From: a virus
Strand: one strand, 5' to 3'
Virus record (IMG/VR): IMGVR_UViG_3300022204_000015
Coordinates: 1 to 32,880 of that record
Length of the DNA: 32,880 nt
Position 1 is the stretch's first letter; every line of letters starts with the position of its first letter. Under the pieces are notes generated by a model, which saw only the letters and a program-made list of their open reading frames with translations, searched no databases and was not told the origin of the DNA. The translations under genes and the position numbers were made by a program. Positions 6,842 through 12,877 of this stretch are shown piece by piece.

Positions 6842-6858
6842 CGGGTTTAAAAAACCCG
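6842..6858 (+). terminator. Hairpin after RHH gene pair
   Basis: CGGGTTT and AAACCCG form a perfect 7-bp stem with a 3-nt loop, three bases after the stop at 6839. No clear T-run follows, so it is a weak terminator or an mRNA-end hairpin. From here to the methyltransferase start at 7140 there is no gene; the stretch holds the end of segment 7 and segments 8 and 9. Confidence 0.45.
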
Positions 6859-6934
6859 AAGCGCGTCGGCAATTTTTAAAAACCTACCACTGCCGTTAAT
6901 TTGAAATTATGAACAGCTATTTTATAAACCGCAT

Positions 6935-6999
6935 GTTACCCGCCGTATTTTTTTACGGTTGGTTTCGTGCGTTTGTAATTGGTTAATATGGCGGGTAAC
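6935..6999 (+). repeat. X segment 8: non-coding (stem 6935-6949 / 6985-6999)
   Basis: Fifteen paired positions, one G-T, starting at GTTACCCGCC and ending GGCGGGTAAC, with a 35-nt loop. No gene. Confidence 0.85.
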
Positions 7000-7004
7000 G
7001 GTGA

Positions 7005-7035
7005 GTATAAACGGTCGTTTTAATGCCGTTTATAC
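7005..7035 (+). repeat. Y segment 9: empty hairpin (stem 7005-7014 / 7026-7035)
   Basis: A perfect 10-bp stem GTATAAACGG / CCGTTTATAC with loop TCGTTTTAATG, identical to the loop of segment 4. It follows AACG and linker GTGA and ends at ATT-GTT. This may be a segment without cargo. Confidence 0.85.
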
Positions 7036-7038
7036 ATT

Positions 7039-7856
7039 GTTGTATGTCTGGTGCGACTTTAAAGCACAAACTTTAATTGTAAACACAGACCCTTTTTCTT
7101 CTTTTTTTGAGCGAGGGCAAATTAATTTGAAAAATTAAAATGATAGAACTAATACAAGGAAATTGTAATGAAGTAGAAATTAAACACAAATATGATTTTG
7201 TTATAAGTGATTTACCATACAATACAAATTTTGCAAAGTGGGATAAAAACGTAAAACCAAACGAGGTTTTTAATTTTAAGGCTAAAGGCTTTGTGTTGTT
7301 TTGTGTACAGCCATTAACATCTGAATTGGTTTTAGGTAACTTAAAGCAATATAGATATGATATTGTTTGGAGAAAGAACACCTATAAAAGCAACTCATTT
7401 AAAACAAGAGTTGGCAGACAACACGAAACTATTTTAATTTTTGGTAATTTGCCATACAATCCACAAATGGTAAAAAGAACCGAAACAGAAATGAAAAGAT
7501 TAAACTATGAACAACGTAAAAAATATGCGTATAAAAACCCAAGTTCTGTAATAGATTTTGATGCAATAAATAACAGAAACGGAAGCAGAACAGGACACCC
7601 TTGCGAAAAGCCAATTGAATTAATGGAATGGATTATTAAAACCTACACTAACAAAGGTGATACAATATTAGACCCTTATATGGGAACAGGAACAACTGGT
7701 GTGGCTTGTAATAATTTAGGCAGGAACTTTATAGGTATAGAGCAAGATAAAGATTATTTTAACATAGCAAAAAAAAGGGTGGAAGAAAAAAAAGAAGAAA
7801 AAGAATTTAAACAACAAACTTTATTTAATGCCCAGACCTAAGCACTTGCATACAAC
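7039..7856 (+). repeat. X segment 10 (arms 7039-7054 / 7842-7856)
   Basis: GTTGTATG pairs with CATACAAC over 8 bp, followed by one T-G pair, a small internal loop and a further GTGC/GCAC helix. The loop carries the first DNA methyltransferase, whose stop codon ends one base before the right arm. Confidence 0.65.
7140..7841 (+). CDS. Orphan DNA methyltransferase, N6/N4 type
   Basis: Methylates the exocyclic amine of adenine or cytosine in DNA. Residues 24-27 (DLPY) are the catalytic motif IV; the SAM-binding motif I comes near the C-terminus (ILDPYMGTGTTG, about residues 176-187) followed by FIGIEQDKDYF. Motif IV before motif I is the beta-class order of the N6_N4_Mtase family. At 233 residues it is compact, with a short target-recognition part between the motifs. 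No restriction endonuclease gene lies nearby, so a role in protecting phage DNA or changing regulation is likelier than a complete restriction system. The start is 11 bases after a TTAATTTG box that also precedes the second methyltransferase. Confidence 0.88.
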   Translation: MIELIQGNCNEVEIKHKYDFVISDLPYNTNFAKWDKNVKPNEVFNFKAKGFVLFCVQPLTSELVLGNLKQYRYDIVWRKNTYKSNSFKTRVGRQHETILIFGNLPYNPQMVKRTETEMKRLNYEQRKKYAYKNPSSVIDFDAINNRNGSRTGHPCEKPIELMEWIIKTYTNKGDTILDPYMGTGTTGVACNNLGRNFIGIEQDKDYFNIAKKRVEEKKEEKEFKQQTLFNAQT

Positions 7857-7861
7857 GGTTT

Positions 7862-7969
7862 GGCTATGTTTAGGCTGGATTTTGAAACACTTAAATATCA
7901 AATATTATGGAATTTACATTAGAACAATTAACGGTTGATTTACCAGAACTGCCCAGCTTAAATATAGCT
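7862..7969 (+). repeat. Y segment 11 (stem 7862-7878 / 7953-7969)
   Basis: Seventeen paired positions including three G-T pairs. It follows AACG (7854-7857) and linker GTTT and ends at GAT-GTT. The loop is only 74 nt but contains the start codon of the 102-residue gene, so the right arm and the next core are protein-coding. Confidence 0.75.
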
Positions 7970-8215
7970 GATGTTACCAACCGTTTTATCAAAGAACAGA
8001 GCGAAAGGCAAAATGCTATTTTAGAAAAAGCAGTTCGAGAAAATGCAGTACCTCAATTAAAAGGTGAAATTACAAAAGGTAAGGTGCGCTGGCGTGGATT
8101 AAGAATGATTCAAAAAGGTGGTGTCGCTGATGGATTTACAGAAACTTGGATAGAGCAACGAGGCAAAAGGATTACACCTATTATCAGAAATGAATATAGT
8201 TATCAGCTTCCTTAA
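7907..8215 (+). CDS. Hypothetical protein crossing a segment boundary (102 aa)
   Basis: Reads MEFTLEQLTVDLPELPSLNI and continues with a basic central helix region (KEQSERQNAILEKAVREN) and a mixed C-terminus (KGKVRWRGLRMIQKG...). No family recognised; it could be a small DNA-related accessory protein, going by its basic patches and position between two methyltransferases. Its first 21 or so codons lie in segment 11 and the rest in segment 12, and the GAT-GTT core is read as codons. The stop overlaps the right arm of segment 12. No other in-frame ATG exists before about codon 67, so if the frame is real the hairpin has been captured as coding sequence. Confidence 0.55.
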   Translation: MEFTLEQLTVDLPELPSLNIADVTNRFIKEQSERQNAILEKAVRENAVPQLKGEITKGKVRWRGLRMIQKGGVADGFTETWIEQRGKRITPIIRNEYSYQLP

Positions 8216-8227
8216 ATGGTTGGTAAC
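7973..8227 (+). repeat. X segment 12 (stem 7973-7986 / 8214-8227)
   Basis: GTTACCAACCGTTT pairs with AAATGGTTGGTAAC: 14 positions, one G-T. The loop is filled by the C-terminal part of the 102-residue gene. Confidence 0.75.
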
Positions 8228-8235
8228 GGTGGGTG

Positions 8236-8266
8236 TTTGTTGCGTTACTTCCAGCTAATTAATTTG
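8236..8266 (+). promoter_or_regulatory. Possible promoter for second methyltransferase
   Basis: TTTG at 8236-8239, then 19 bases, then TTAATTTG at 8259-8266. The -7 box differs from TAnnTTTG at one position. The -33 element would lie inside the left arm of segment 13. Confidence 0.35.
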
Positions 8267-8329
8267 AAATACTACACTAAAAAAAATAAAAAAGGGAGGG
8301 ATTTTTAAACCAATCTAATTTTAAAAACT

Positions 8330-9154
8330 ATGTTAATACATGACCATTTTCAAAACTTTAAGGTATATCAGATACCAAAGGCGCAATTGATAATTGCAGA
8401 CGTGCCTTATAATTTAGGTAATAATGCCTATGCTTCTAATCCTGCATGGTACAAAGACGGCGATAATTCAAACGGTGAAAGCGAACTTGCAGGAAAATCG
8501 TTTTTTGATACTGACAAAGATTTTAGACCAGCGGAGTTCATGCACTTTTGCAGCACAATGTTGAAACCTGAAAAGAAAATAAAGCAGGTTGAAGGTGAAA
8601 AAAGGCAAAAAGGCGATGCCCCTTGTATGATTTTATTTTGTGCTTTTGACCAACAAATGTATTTTATTGAACTTGCAAAAAGATACGGTTTGAATAATTA
8701 TATAAACTTAGTATTTCGTAAAAATTTCTCTGCTCAGGTATTAAAGGCCAACATGAAAATAGTTGGTAATTGCGAATATGGATTAGTGTTATATCGTGAA
8801 AGGTTGCCGAAATTTAGGAACAACGGCAAAATGATATTCAACTGCATTGATTGGCCTCGCGATAACGAAAATGAAAAGATTCATCCAACACAAAAACCAG
8901 TCGAATTACTTGAAACGTTAATTAAAATATTTACAGACGAAGGAGATATTGTAATTGACCCGGTGGCTGGTAGCGGCTCAACATTAATTGCAGCCGAAAA
9001 TACAGGAAGGAAAAGCTATGGTTTTGAAATAAAACGCAACTTCTTTAAAGATGCTGAAAAGTGGATTAAAGAAAATGAAATAACACAAAAAGAGTTAAAA
9101 ACAATTGGTTATGCTAAAACAAAGCTAAACAAGGCACATGCAACTCTTTTCTAA
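8330..9154 (+). CDS. Orphan DNA methyltransferase, N6/N4 type
   Basis: A second beta-order DNA methyltransferase (274 residues). Catalytic motif IV is DVPY at residues 24-27; the SAM loop is IDPVAGSGST near residues 208-217, followed by YGFEIKRNFF; a HPTQKPVELL segment just before it is typical of the N6_N4_Mtase family. The central region (about 30-190), with LFCAFDQQMYF and the IDWPRDNENEK stretch, is the likely target-recognition part and is unlike the first methyltransferase, so the two probably modify different sites. No cognate endonuclease is visible. It sits alone in segment 13, preceded by a GGGAGG-TTTT leader and followed by a hairpin. Confidence 0.88.
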   Translation: MLIHDHFQNFKVYQIPKAQLIIADVPYNLGNNAYASNPAWYKDGDNSNGESELAGKSFFDTDKDFRPAEFMHFCSTMLKPEKKIKQVEGEKRQKGDAPCMILFCAFDQQMYFIELAKRYGLNNYINLVFRKNFSAQVLKANMKIVGNCEYGLVLYRERLPKFRNNGKMIFNCIDWPRDNENEKIHPTQKPVELLETLIKIFTDEGDIVIDPVAGSGSTLIAAENTGRKSYGFEIKRNFFKDAEKWIKENEITQKELKTIGYAKTKLNKAHATLF

Positions 9155-9173
9155 AAGGTTTTGCAAAAACCTT
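9155..9173 (+). terminator. Hairpin after second methyltransferase
   Basis: AAGGTTTT and AAAACCTT form a perfect 8-bp stem with loop GCA, starting at the base after the stop codon. A TTTTATTTTTT tract follows at about 9186-9197, so weak termination is possible. Confidence 0.45.
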
Positions 9174-9214
9174 GCGCGGGAGGGCTTTTATTTTTTGACT
9201 TATCAAGCTGAAAT

Positions 9215-9230
9215 GTTGATTAAATGAAAG
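9215..9230 (+). repeat. 16-bp segment-end repeat, copy 2
   Basis: GTTGATTAAATGAAAG, identical to 6142-6157, again leading directly into the right arm of a Y segment. Here it is not coding. Confidence 0.8.
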
Positions 9231-9249
9231 GTAATGCAATAAACACATT

Positions 9250-9331
9250 GTTACCTGCTGGCCTTAGTAAAATTGAAAAAACTAAGGCCAGAACACAGCT
9301 TAAAACTTCAATTTTTAGGCTTGCAGGTAAC
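9250..9331 (+). repeat. X segment 14: non-coding, nested hairpins (stem 9250-9258 / 9323-9331)
   Basis: Outer stem GTTACCTGC / GCAGGTAAC. Immediately inside is an 11-bp perfect hairpin (9258-9268 with 9281-9291) with a 12-nt A-rich loop. It ends at the last AACG (9329-9332), after which I find no partner for the following arm; this is the right edge of the chain. Confidence 0.75.
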
Positions 9332-9368
9332 GGACCGATAAATACACCTTAACCAAAGACCAAAAACC

Positions 9369-9593
9369 ATGCAATCAATAACTTATACCATTGAAATTAA
9401 GTGGGAAATCCGCGGGTTGGAACACTACGGATTTGGAACCGATAAAAACCTCTATAATCTGAAAACCGGGCGGCGCATTAAACAATGCTACAACTCAGGC
9501 AGCATTGGCTACTGGTTATCCAAAAAATTTATTACACTTAAAGCGCTGAAAACCAAACTATACAAACCAAAAAAAGAAACGCTCCCCTTTTAA
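9369..9593 (+). CDS. Hypothetical protein (74 aa)
   Basis: A small basic protein: MQSITYTIEIKWEIRGLEHY, then GTDKNLYNLKTGRRIKQ and SIGYWLSKKFITLKALK. The layout (short beta strands, a KTGRRIK turn, then a basic helix) recalls short proteins related to nuclease-associated modular DNA-binding domains, but I cannot assign it with confidence. Codon use is intermediate between the AT-rich block and the head genes. It lies after the last core of the hairpin chain and before the portal promoter, so it may be the remains of the host or phage gene next to which the block was built. Confidence 0.55.
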   Translation: MQSITYTIEIKWEIRGLEHYGFGTDKNLYNLKTGRRIKQCYNSGSIGYWLSKKFITLKALKTKLYKPKKETLPF

Positions 9594-9601
9594 TATTTAA
9601 A

Positions 9602-9620
9602 AATACAACATTGTTGTATT
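9602..9620. repeat. Palindrome AATACAAC-ATT-GTTGTATT
   Basis: A perfect 8-bp inverted repeat around ATT. The AAC-ATT-GTT centre looks like the right-hand core of the hairpin chain, but no matching left arm is found, so it may be a degenerate chain end or a separate operator. Confidence 0.5.
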
Positions 9621-9649
9621 GTTTACAACAAACAAACTCCCTTACTTTG
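9619..9649 (+). promoter_or_regulatory. Probable promoter of the head operon
   Basis: TTG at 9619-9621 and TTACTTTG at 9642-9649, 20 bases apart as in the two promoters of the accessory block. The predicted start of transcription would fall within the following palindrome, giving a very short leader for the portal mRNA. Confidence 0.5.
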
Positions 9650-9667
9650 TAAGGTAAATTACCTTAC
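9649..9667 (+). promoter_or_regulatory. Palindromic operator abutting the portal start codon
   Basis: GTAAGGTAA and TTACCTTAC flank a single A; the ATG of the portal gene follows at once. The perfect 9-bp inverted repeat overlaps the -7 box end and the expected transcription start, the usual place for a repressor or activator site. A hairpin in RNA would also cover the start codon's upstream side. Confidence 0.5.
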
Positions 9668-10873
9668 ATGAATTTTATCGACAGGGCAATACAGTATGTG
9701 GCAGAAAAACGCGGCGTTTTTGTACAACCAAATGCCGACTATATACCCGATATTTCAGCCATTACGGCGGCGGGTGTAAGTGTAAACCACAAAAATGCAC
9801 TCACTTTTACCGGCGCTTTCTCCGCCATTTCCACCAAAGCCGAAAATATGGCATCTTTGCCAAAGGCGGTTTTTAAAACCACCAAAACAGGCAAGGAAAC
9901 CGACAAAAAACACCCCGTTTACAGCCTTATCCACTACCAACCAAACCCCATGATGACTGACTTTGCCTTTTGGGAAAAAGTCGAGGCCGATGTGGCAGGA
10001 TGGGGCAACAGCGTGGCGGTAATTGAATTTAGTAACAAGGGCTACCCAAAAAATTTATGGCCGGTTGATGCAGATAATTACCAGATTATAAAAAGTAATC
10101 GCGAACTTTTTTATAAGGTAAACAGCGGCGATTTTGCAGGCACTTACCCATCCTCCGAAATTTTACACTTTAAATATTTCTCAAAAGACGGGATTAATGG
10201 CATCGACCCAATATCACTGGCAGCCGAGGCCATCGGCATTGGTATTGGCGGGCAACAGTTTGCAGCCGATTATTTCGCCACAAAGGGAAAGATGCGCGGC
10301 GTTTTTGAAATGGATAACGAGCTGGGCGAAAAAGAATATAAACAATGGAACAAACGTATGGCCCGCACAAAAGACCACGCCACCCCATTGCTGGAGTACG
10401 GGATAAAATACAAAGGCATTTCGGTTTCACCCGACGCCGCCCAGGCAATCCAAAGTCGTATTTTTAGCATACAGGACGCCTCCCGCATTTGGAAGGTCCC
10501 CGTTTCGCTACTGGCCGAACACAGCCACTCCACTTTTAGCAACACCGAACAACAGGATATCCAGTTTGTAAAATACGGCCTCCGCCCGGAATGTAAACGT
10601 TTCGAAACCGAACTCGAAACCAAACTTTTTACCGGCGACGAGCGCGATGTGTACGAAGTAAAATTTAACCTGGAGGGATTACTCCGCGGCGATGCAAAAA
10701 CCCGCGCACTGGTTAACCATTACGCCATACTTGACGGCTATAAAACCCGTAACGAAATACGCCTGATGGATAATTTAAACCCCGCACCCGGACTCGACGA
10801 GTTTTTAGTCCCACTTAATATGACCACACCCGAAGCCTTACAAAACGCCATAAAAGACGAAAATAATAAATAA
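9668..10873 (+). CDS. Portal protein, HK97 family
   Basis: Twelve-subunit ring at one vertex of the head through which DNA is pumped and ejected. The order of conserved stretches is that of HK97-type portals: an N-terminal KAENMASLP segment (helix-turn before the wing), VYSLIHYQPNPMMTDFAFW, GNSVAVIEF, LWPVDADNY, the stem region with IGIGIGGQQFAADYF at about residues 187-201, then VPVSLLAEHSHSTFSNTEQQ and FLVPLNMTTPEALQNA at the C-terminus. Length 401 is typical. It begins the GC-rich structural operon, seven bases ahead of the protease, and is preceded by a promoter-operator arrangement. Confidence 0.93.
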   Translation: MNFIDRAIQYVAEKRGVFVQPNADYIPDISAITAAGVSVNHKNALTFTGAFSAISTKAENMASLPKAVFKTTKTGKETDKKHPVYSLIHYQPNPMMTDFAFWEKVEADVAGWGNSVAVIEFSNKGYPKNLWPVDADNYQIIKSNRELFYKVNSGDFAGTYPSSEILHFKYFSKDGINGIDPISLAAEAIGIGIGGQQFAADYFATKGKMRGVFEMDNELGEKEYKQWNKRMARTKDHATPLLEYGIKYKGISVSPDAAQAIQSRIFSIQDASRIWKVPVSLLAEHSHSTFSNTEQQDIQFVKYGLRPECKRFETELETKLFTGDERDVYEVKFNLEGLLRGDAKTRALVNHYAILDGYKTRNEIRLMDNLNPAPGLDEFLVPLNMTTPEALQNAIKDENNK

Positions 10874-10879
10874 AAAGGT

Positions 10880-11545
10880 ATGGAAAACAGGAAGTTTACA
10901 ATCGGGAAAGTAAGGACATTCGACCGCAAAGTGGCCGAGGAAACCCGCCAGATTGATTTTGTAATTTCAGACGAAAGCCGCGACCGCCACGGAACCATTA
11001 TACCATTAAACGCATGGAAGTTGCAAAACTTTAATGCCAACGGAATTGTGGGCTACCAGCACGACGTTTACGGCGACGATTTTTTAACCAAAGCCGACCC
11101 CGACGATGTAATCGGTATTGGCGAGGCATTTACCGAAGATGGTAAACTGATTGGCCGGGTAACCTTCGAACCCGCCGAAATTAACCCAAAAGCCGAGAAA
11201 ATATTTCAAAAAGTATTACACGGCACCTTAAAAGCCACATCGGTTGGTTTTTACGAAACAAAAAAAGGCGCCTGGGGCGAAAAAGAACAGGCCCGCGACG
11301 GCGCAACACCCACCTACTTTTTTGGTGAGGTAGAGTTACTGGAGTTTTCCATCGTAAACATCCCGTCGAACCCCGCGGCATTACGCCGCAAACTGGAGGA
11401 AAAAACACTGGCCGCCGACCTGGAGGAAACCCGCCAGCAACTTTCCACCGCACAACTCGAAATTGCAAGCCGCGATATAACCATTGCCAGCCTTAAACAA
11501 AACCTGCGAATCGCAAAAATGAGAACGGCCTTCAAAGGTCAATAA
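10880..11545 (+). CDS. Prohead protease, HK97 gp4-like
   Basis: Serine protease that trims the capsid protein's N-terminal scaffold after prohead assembly. The catalytic His is visible in GYQHD (His61) and the Ser in LKATSVGF (Ser121), with ELLEFSIVNIPSNPAA supplying the usual region after them. Residues about 160-215 form a charged coiled coil, probably linking it to the scaffold. It lies between portal and capsid genes, the standard order. Length 221 is at the upper end for the family owing to the coiled-coil tail. Confidence 0.92.
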   Translation: MENRKFTIGKVRTFDRKVAEETRQIDFVISDESRDRHGTIIPLNAWKLQNFNANGIVGYQHDVYGDDFLTKADPDDVIGIGEAFTEDGKLIGRVTFEPAEINPKAEKIFQKVLHGTLKATSVGFYETKKGAWGEKEQARDGATPTYFFGEVELLEFSIVNIPSNPAALRRKLEEKTLAADLEETRQQLSTAQLEIASRDITIASLKQNLRIAKMRTAFKGQ

Positions 11546-11560
11546 ATTAAAGTTAGTAGT

Positions 11561-12805
11561 ATGAAAAAGTCTGATGAATTGAAACAAAGGCTGGCTACTT
11601 TGGAGGCCGAAAACAATGAGTTGGTTTCTAAAGAAAGCCGCAGCGTTGAGGAAAACGCAACAGTCGACCAGTACATCGCCGATCGCGAAGCACTGGAAGC
11701 TGAAATCGATCGCGAGGTAAAACTCGAAAAAGTAAGGTTGCTGGTTGCTGCCCGTAACGGTAAAACAATCTCCAACGAAGATGCAAAAGAATTGAAAAAT
11801 TATTCCTTTGCAAAAGCCATCCGCGAAACCATCGCCGGTAATTTAACCGGGCTGGAAAAGGAAATGCACGAAGAAGCACTCCGCGAAAATCCGGGCGTTG
11901 AGGGTATTGGTGTACCATCCATCATTATCAACCCCCGCGCCGCTTTGGGCGCTGCCAGTTCGCCGGTAATTTCTACCGACACCACGGGGTTTATTGATGC
12001 ACTCCGCGCAAAATTGGTTTTGGCCGGTGCCGGAGCACAATTTTTAAGCGGGTTAAAAGGAAACATTTCTATACCGAAAAAAACCACAGCAGGATCGGCC
12101 ACTTGGGAGGGTGAGGTTGATGCATCGGCTGATGCAGGTATGGTTTTAGGATCGGTTACCATGAGCCCAAAACGTTTGAGCGCTTTCCAAACATTATCAA
12201 AACAATTACTGGTCCAAAGCGCCTACAACGTAGAGCAGATTTTGCGTAACGACCTGATTACCGCCATACAAATTGGCGTAGACTCCGCCGGTATTAACGG
12301 CGCCGGATCGGCTACCGTTCCAACAGGTATTTTAAATTATTCGGGCATCGGATCAGTGGCCGGTGGTACAACCGGAGCGGCACCAACCTATGCAAACATC
12401 ATTAACCTGGAGCGCGAAGTAGCGGTCGACGATGCCGACATCGGCGCGCTGGCTTTCCTTACAAATCCAAAAGTAAGGGCAAAATTAAAAGCCACAGCAG
12501 TGGGTACCGACCAGCGCATGGTTTGGAGCGATAACGGGAACAACCTTTTGGGCTACAATGCCCATGTAACTACACAGGTACCATCCGACTTGGATAAAAG
12601 TACCTCCACCGGCGTTTGTTCCGCCATCATCTTCGGAAATTTCAACGAACTGATAATTGGCCAGTGGGGTGGGTTGGACATTGTTGTCGATCCTTATACC
12701 GCTGCCAGCAACGCACAGGTAAAAGTGTACATCCACTCTTTCTGGGATACATTAATCCGCCACGCGCAATCTTTCGCCGCAATGAAAGACGCGCTGACTA
12801 CTTAA
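11561..12805 (+). CDS. Major capsid protein, HK97 gp5-like
   Basis: Builds the icosahedral shell. Residues 1 to about 115 are charged and helical (KQRLATLEAENNELVSKE...), the delta or scaffold domain expected to be removed by the adjacent protease; a likely cleavage zone lies before IGVPSIIINPRAALGAASS. The rest has the HK97 fold signatures: SIPKKTTAGSATWEGE, a long spine-helix region (SKQLLVQSAYNVEQILRNDL), the A-domain VAVDDADIGALAFLTNPKVRA and a C-terminal DIVVDPYTAASNAQVKVYI. Length 414 is standard. Confidence 0.95.
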   Translation: MKKSDELKQRLATLEAENNELVSKESRSVEENATVDQYIADREALEAEIDREVKLEKVRLLVAARNGKTISNEDAKELKNYSFAKAIRETIAGNLTGLEKEMHEEALRENPGVEGIGVPSIIINPRAALGAASSPVISTDTTGFIDALRAKLVLAGAGAQFLSGLKGNISIPKKTTAGSATWEGEVDASADAGMVLGSVTMSPKRLSAFQTLSKQLLVQSAYNVEQILRNDLITAIQIGVDSAGINGAGSATVPTGILNYSGIGSVAGGTTGAAPTYANIINLEREVAVDDADIGALAFLTNPKVRAKLKATAVGTDQRMVWSDNGNNLLGYNAHVTTQVPSDLDKSTSTGVCSAIIFGNFNELIIGQWGGLDIVVDPYTAASNAQVKVYIHSFWDTLIRHAQSFAAMKDALTT

Positions 12806-12823
12806 AAAATAGCTATGAGCCAC

Positions 12824-12850
12824 GAGCCATGAGTTTGATACTCATGGCTC
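12824..12850 (+). terminator. 11-bp hairpin after capsid gene
   Basis: GAGCCATGAGT and ACTCATGGCTC with loop TTGAT make a perfect stem between the capsid gene and the next start. It is followed by the AAAGCCC repeat rather than a T-run, so partial attenuation or mRNA stabilisation of the highly needed capsid message is likelier than full termination. Confidence 0.5.
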
Positions 12851-12869
12851 AAAGCCCAAAGCCCAAAGC
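12851..12869. repeat. 7-bp tandem repeat AAAGCCC
   Basis: Two full copies and a partial third of AAAGCCC, ending nine bases before the next start codon. A related CCAAAGCT pair lies at about 13173-13194. Confidence 0.7.
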
Positions 12870-12877
12870 AAATTAGT

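Larger units (their letters stand above)
6263..6932 (+). repeat. Y segment 7 (stem 6263-6279 / 6916-6932)
   Basis: Seventeen paired positions, two of them G-T and none mismatched, with arms about 640 bases apart. It follows AACG (6255-6258) and linker GACA and ends at AT-GTT. Holds the ribbon-helix-helix gene pair and its promoter. Confidence 0.8.
8233..9246 (+). repeat. Y segment 13 (stem 8233-8250 / 9229-9246)
   Basis: Eighteen paired positions, three of them G-T/T-G, no other mismatch, although the arms are about 980 bases apart. It follows AACG (8225-8228) and linker GTGG and ends at ATT-GTT. Its left arm shares TTGCGT and TTCCAGC with segment 5. Confidence 0.85.
4637..9332 (+). mobile_element. 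Chain of hairpin-bounded gene segments (cassette-like array)
   Basis: Fifteen short cores of two alternating kinds, AACG and GTT, cut this region into 14 segments. X segments have stems that include the core itself (GTT at left pairs with AAC at right). Y segments have stems that begin four bases after AACG and end two or three bases (usually ATT) before GTT. Every segment's two ends are inverted repeats private to that segment. Most genes lie in the loops of Y segments; X segments are mostly short and non-coding. The block is visibly richer in A+T than both flanks, codes only for small accessory proteins and two DNA methyltransferases, and separates the terminase cluster from the portal operon. 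It contains no recombinase gene. I infer acquisition of segments as units; the mechanism is unknown. Confidence 0.75.

Noticed and set aside
7140-9154. Complete restriction-modification system
   Set aside because: No endonuclease gene lies beside either methyltransferase; the 102-residue protein between them shows no nuclease motif.
4637-9332. Classical integron cassette array
   Set aside because: No IntI gene is present, attC R-boxes (RYYYAAC … GTTRRRY) are not regular, and half of the stems run GTT…AAC, opposite to attC.
4637-9332. CRISPR array
   Set aside because: The repeated units are inverted and private to each segment, spacing is irregular, genes lie between them, and no cas gene is visible.
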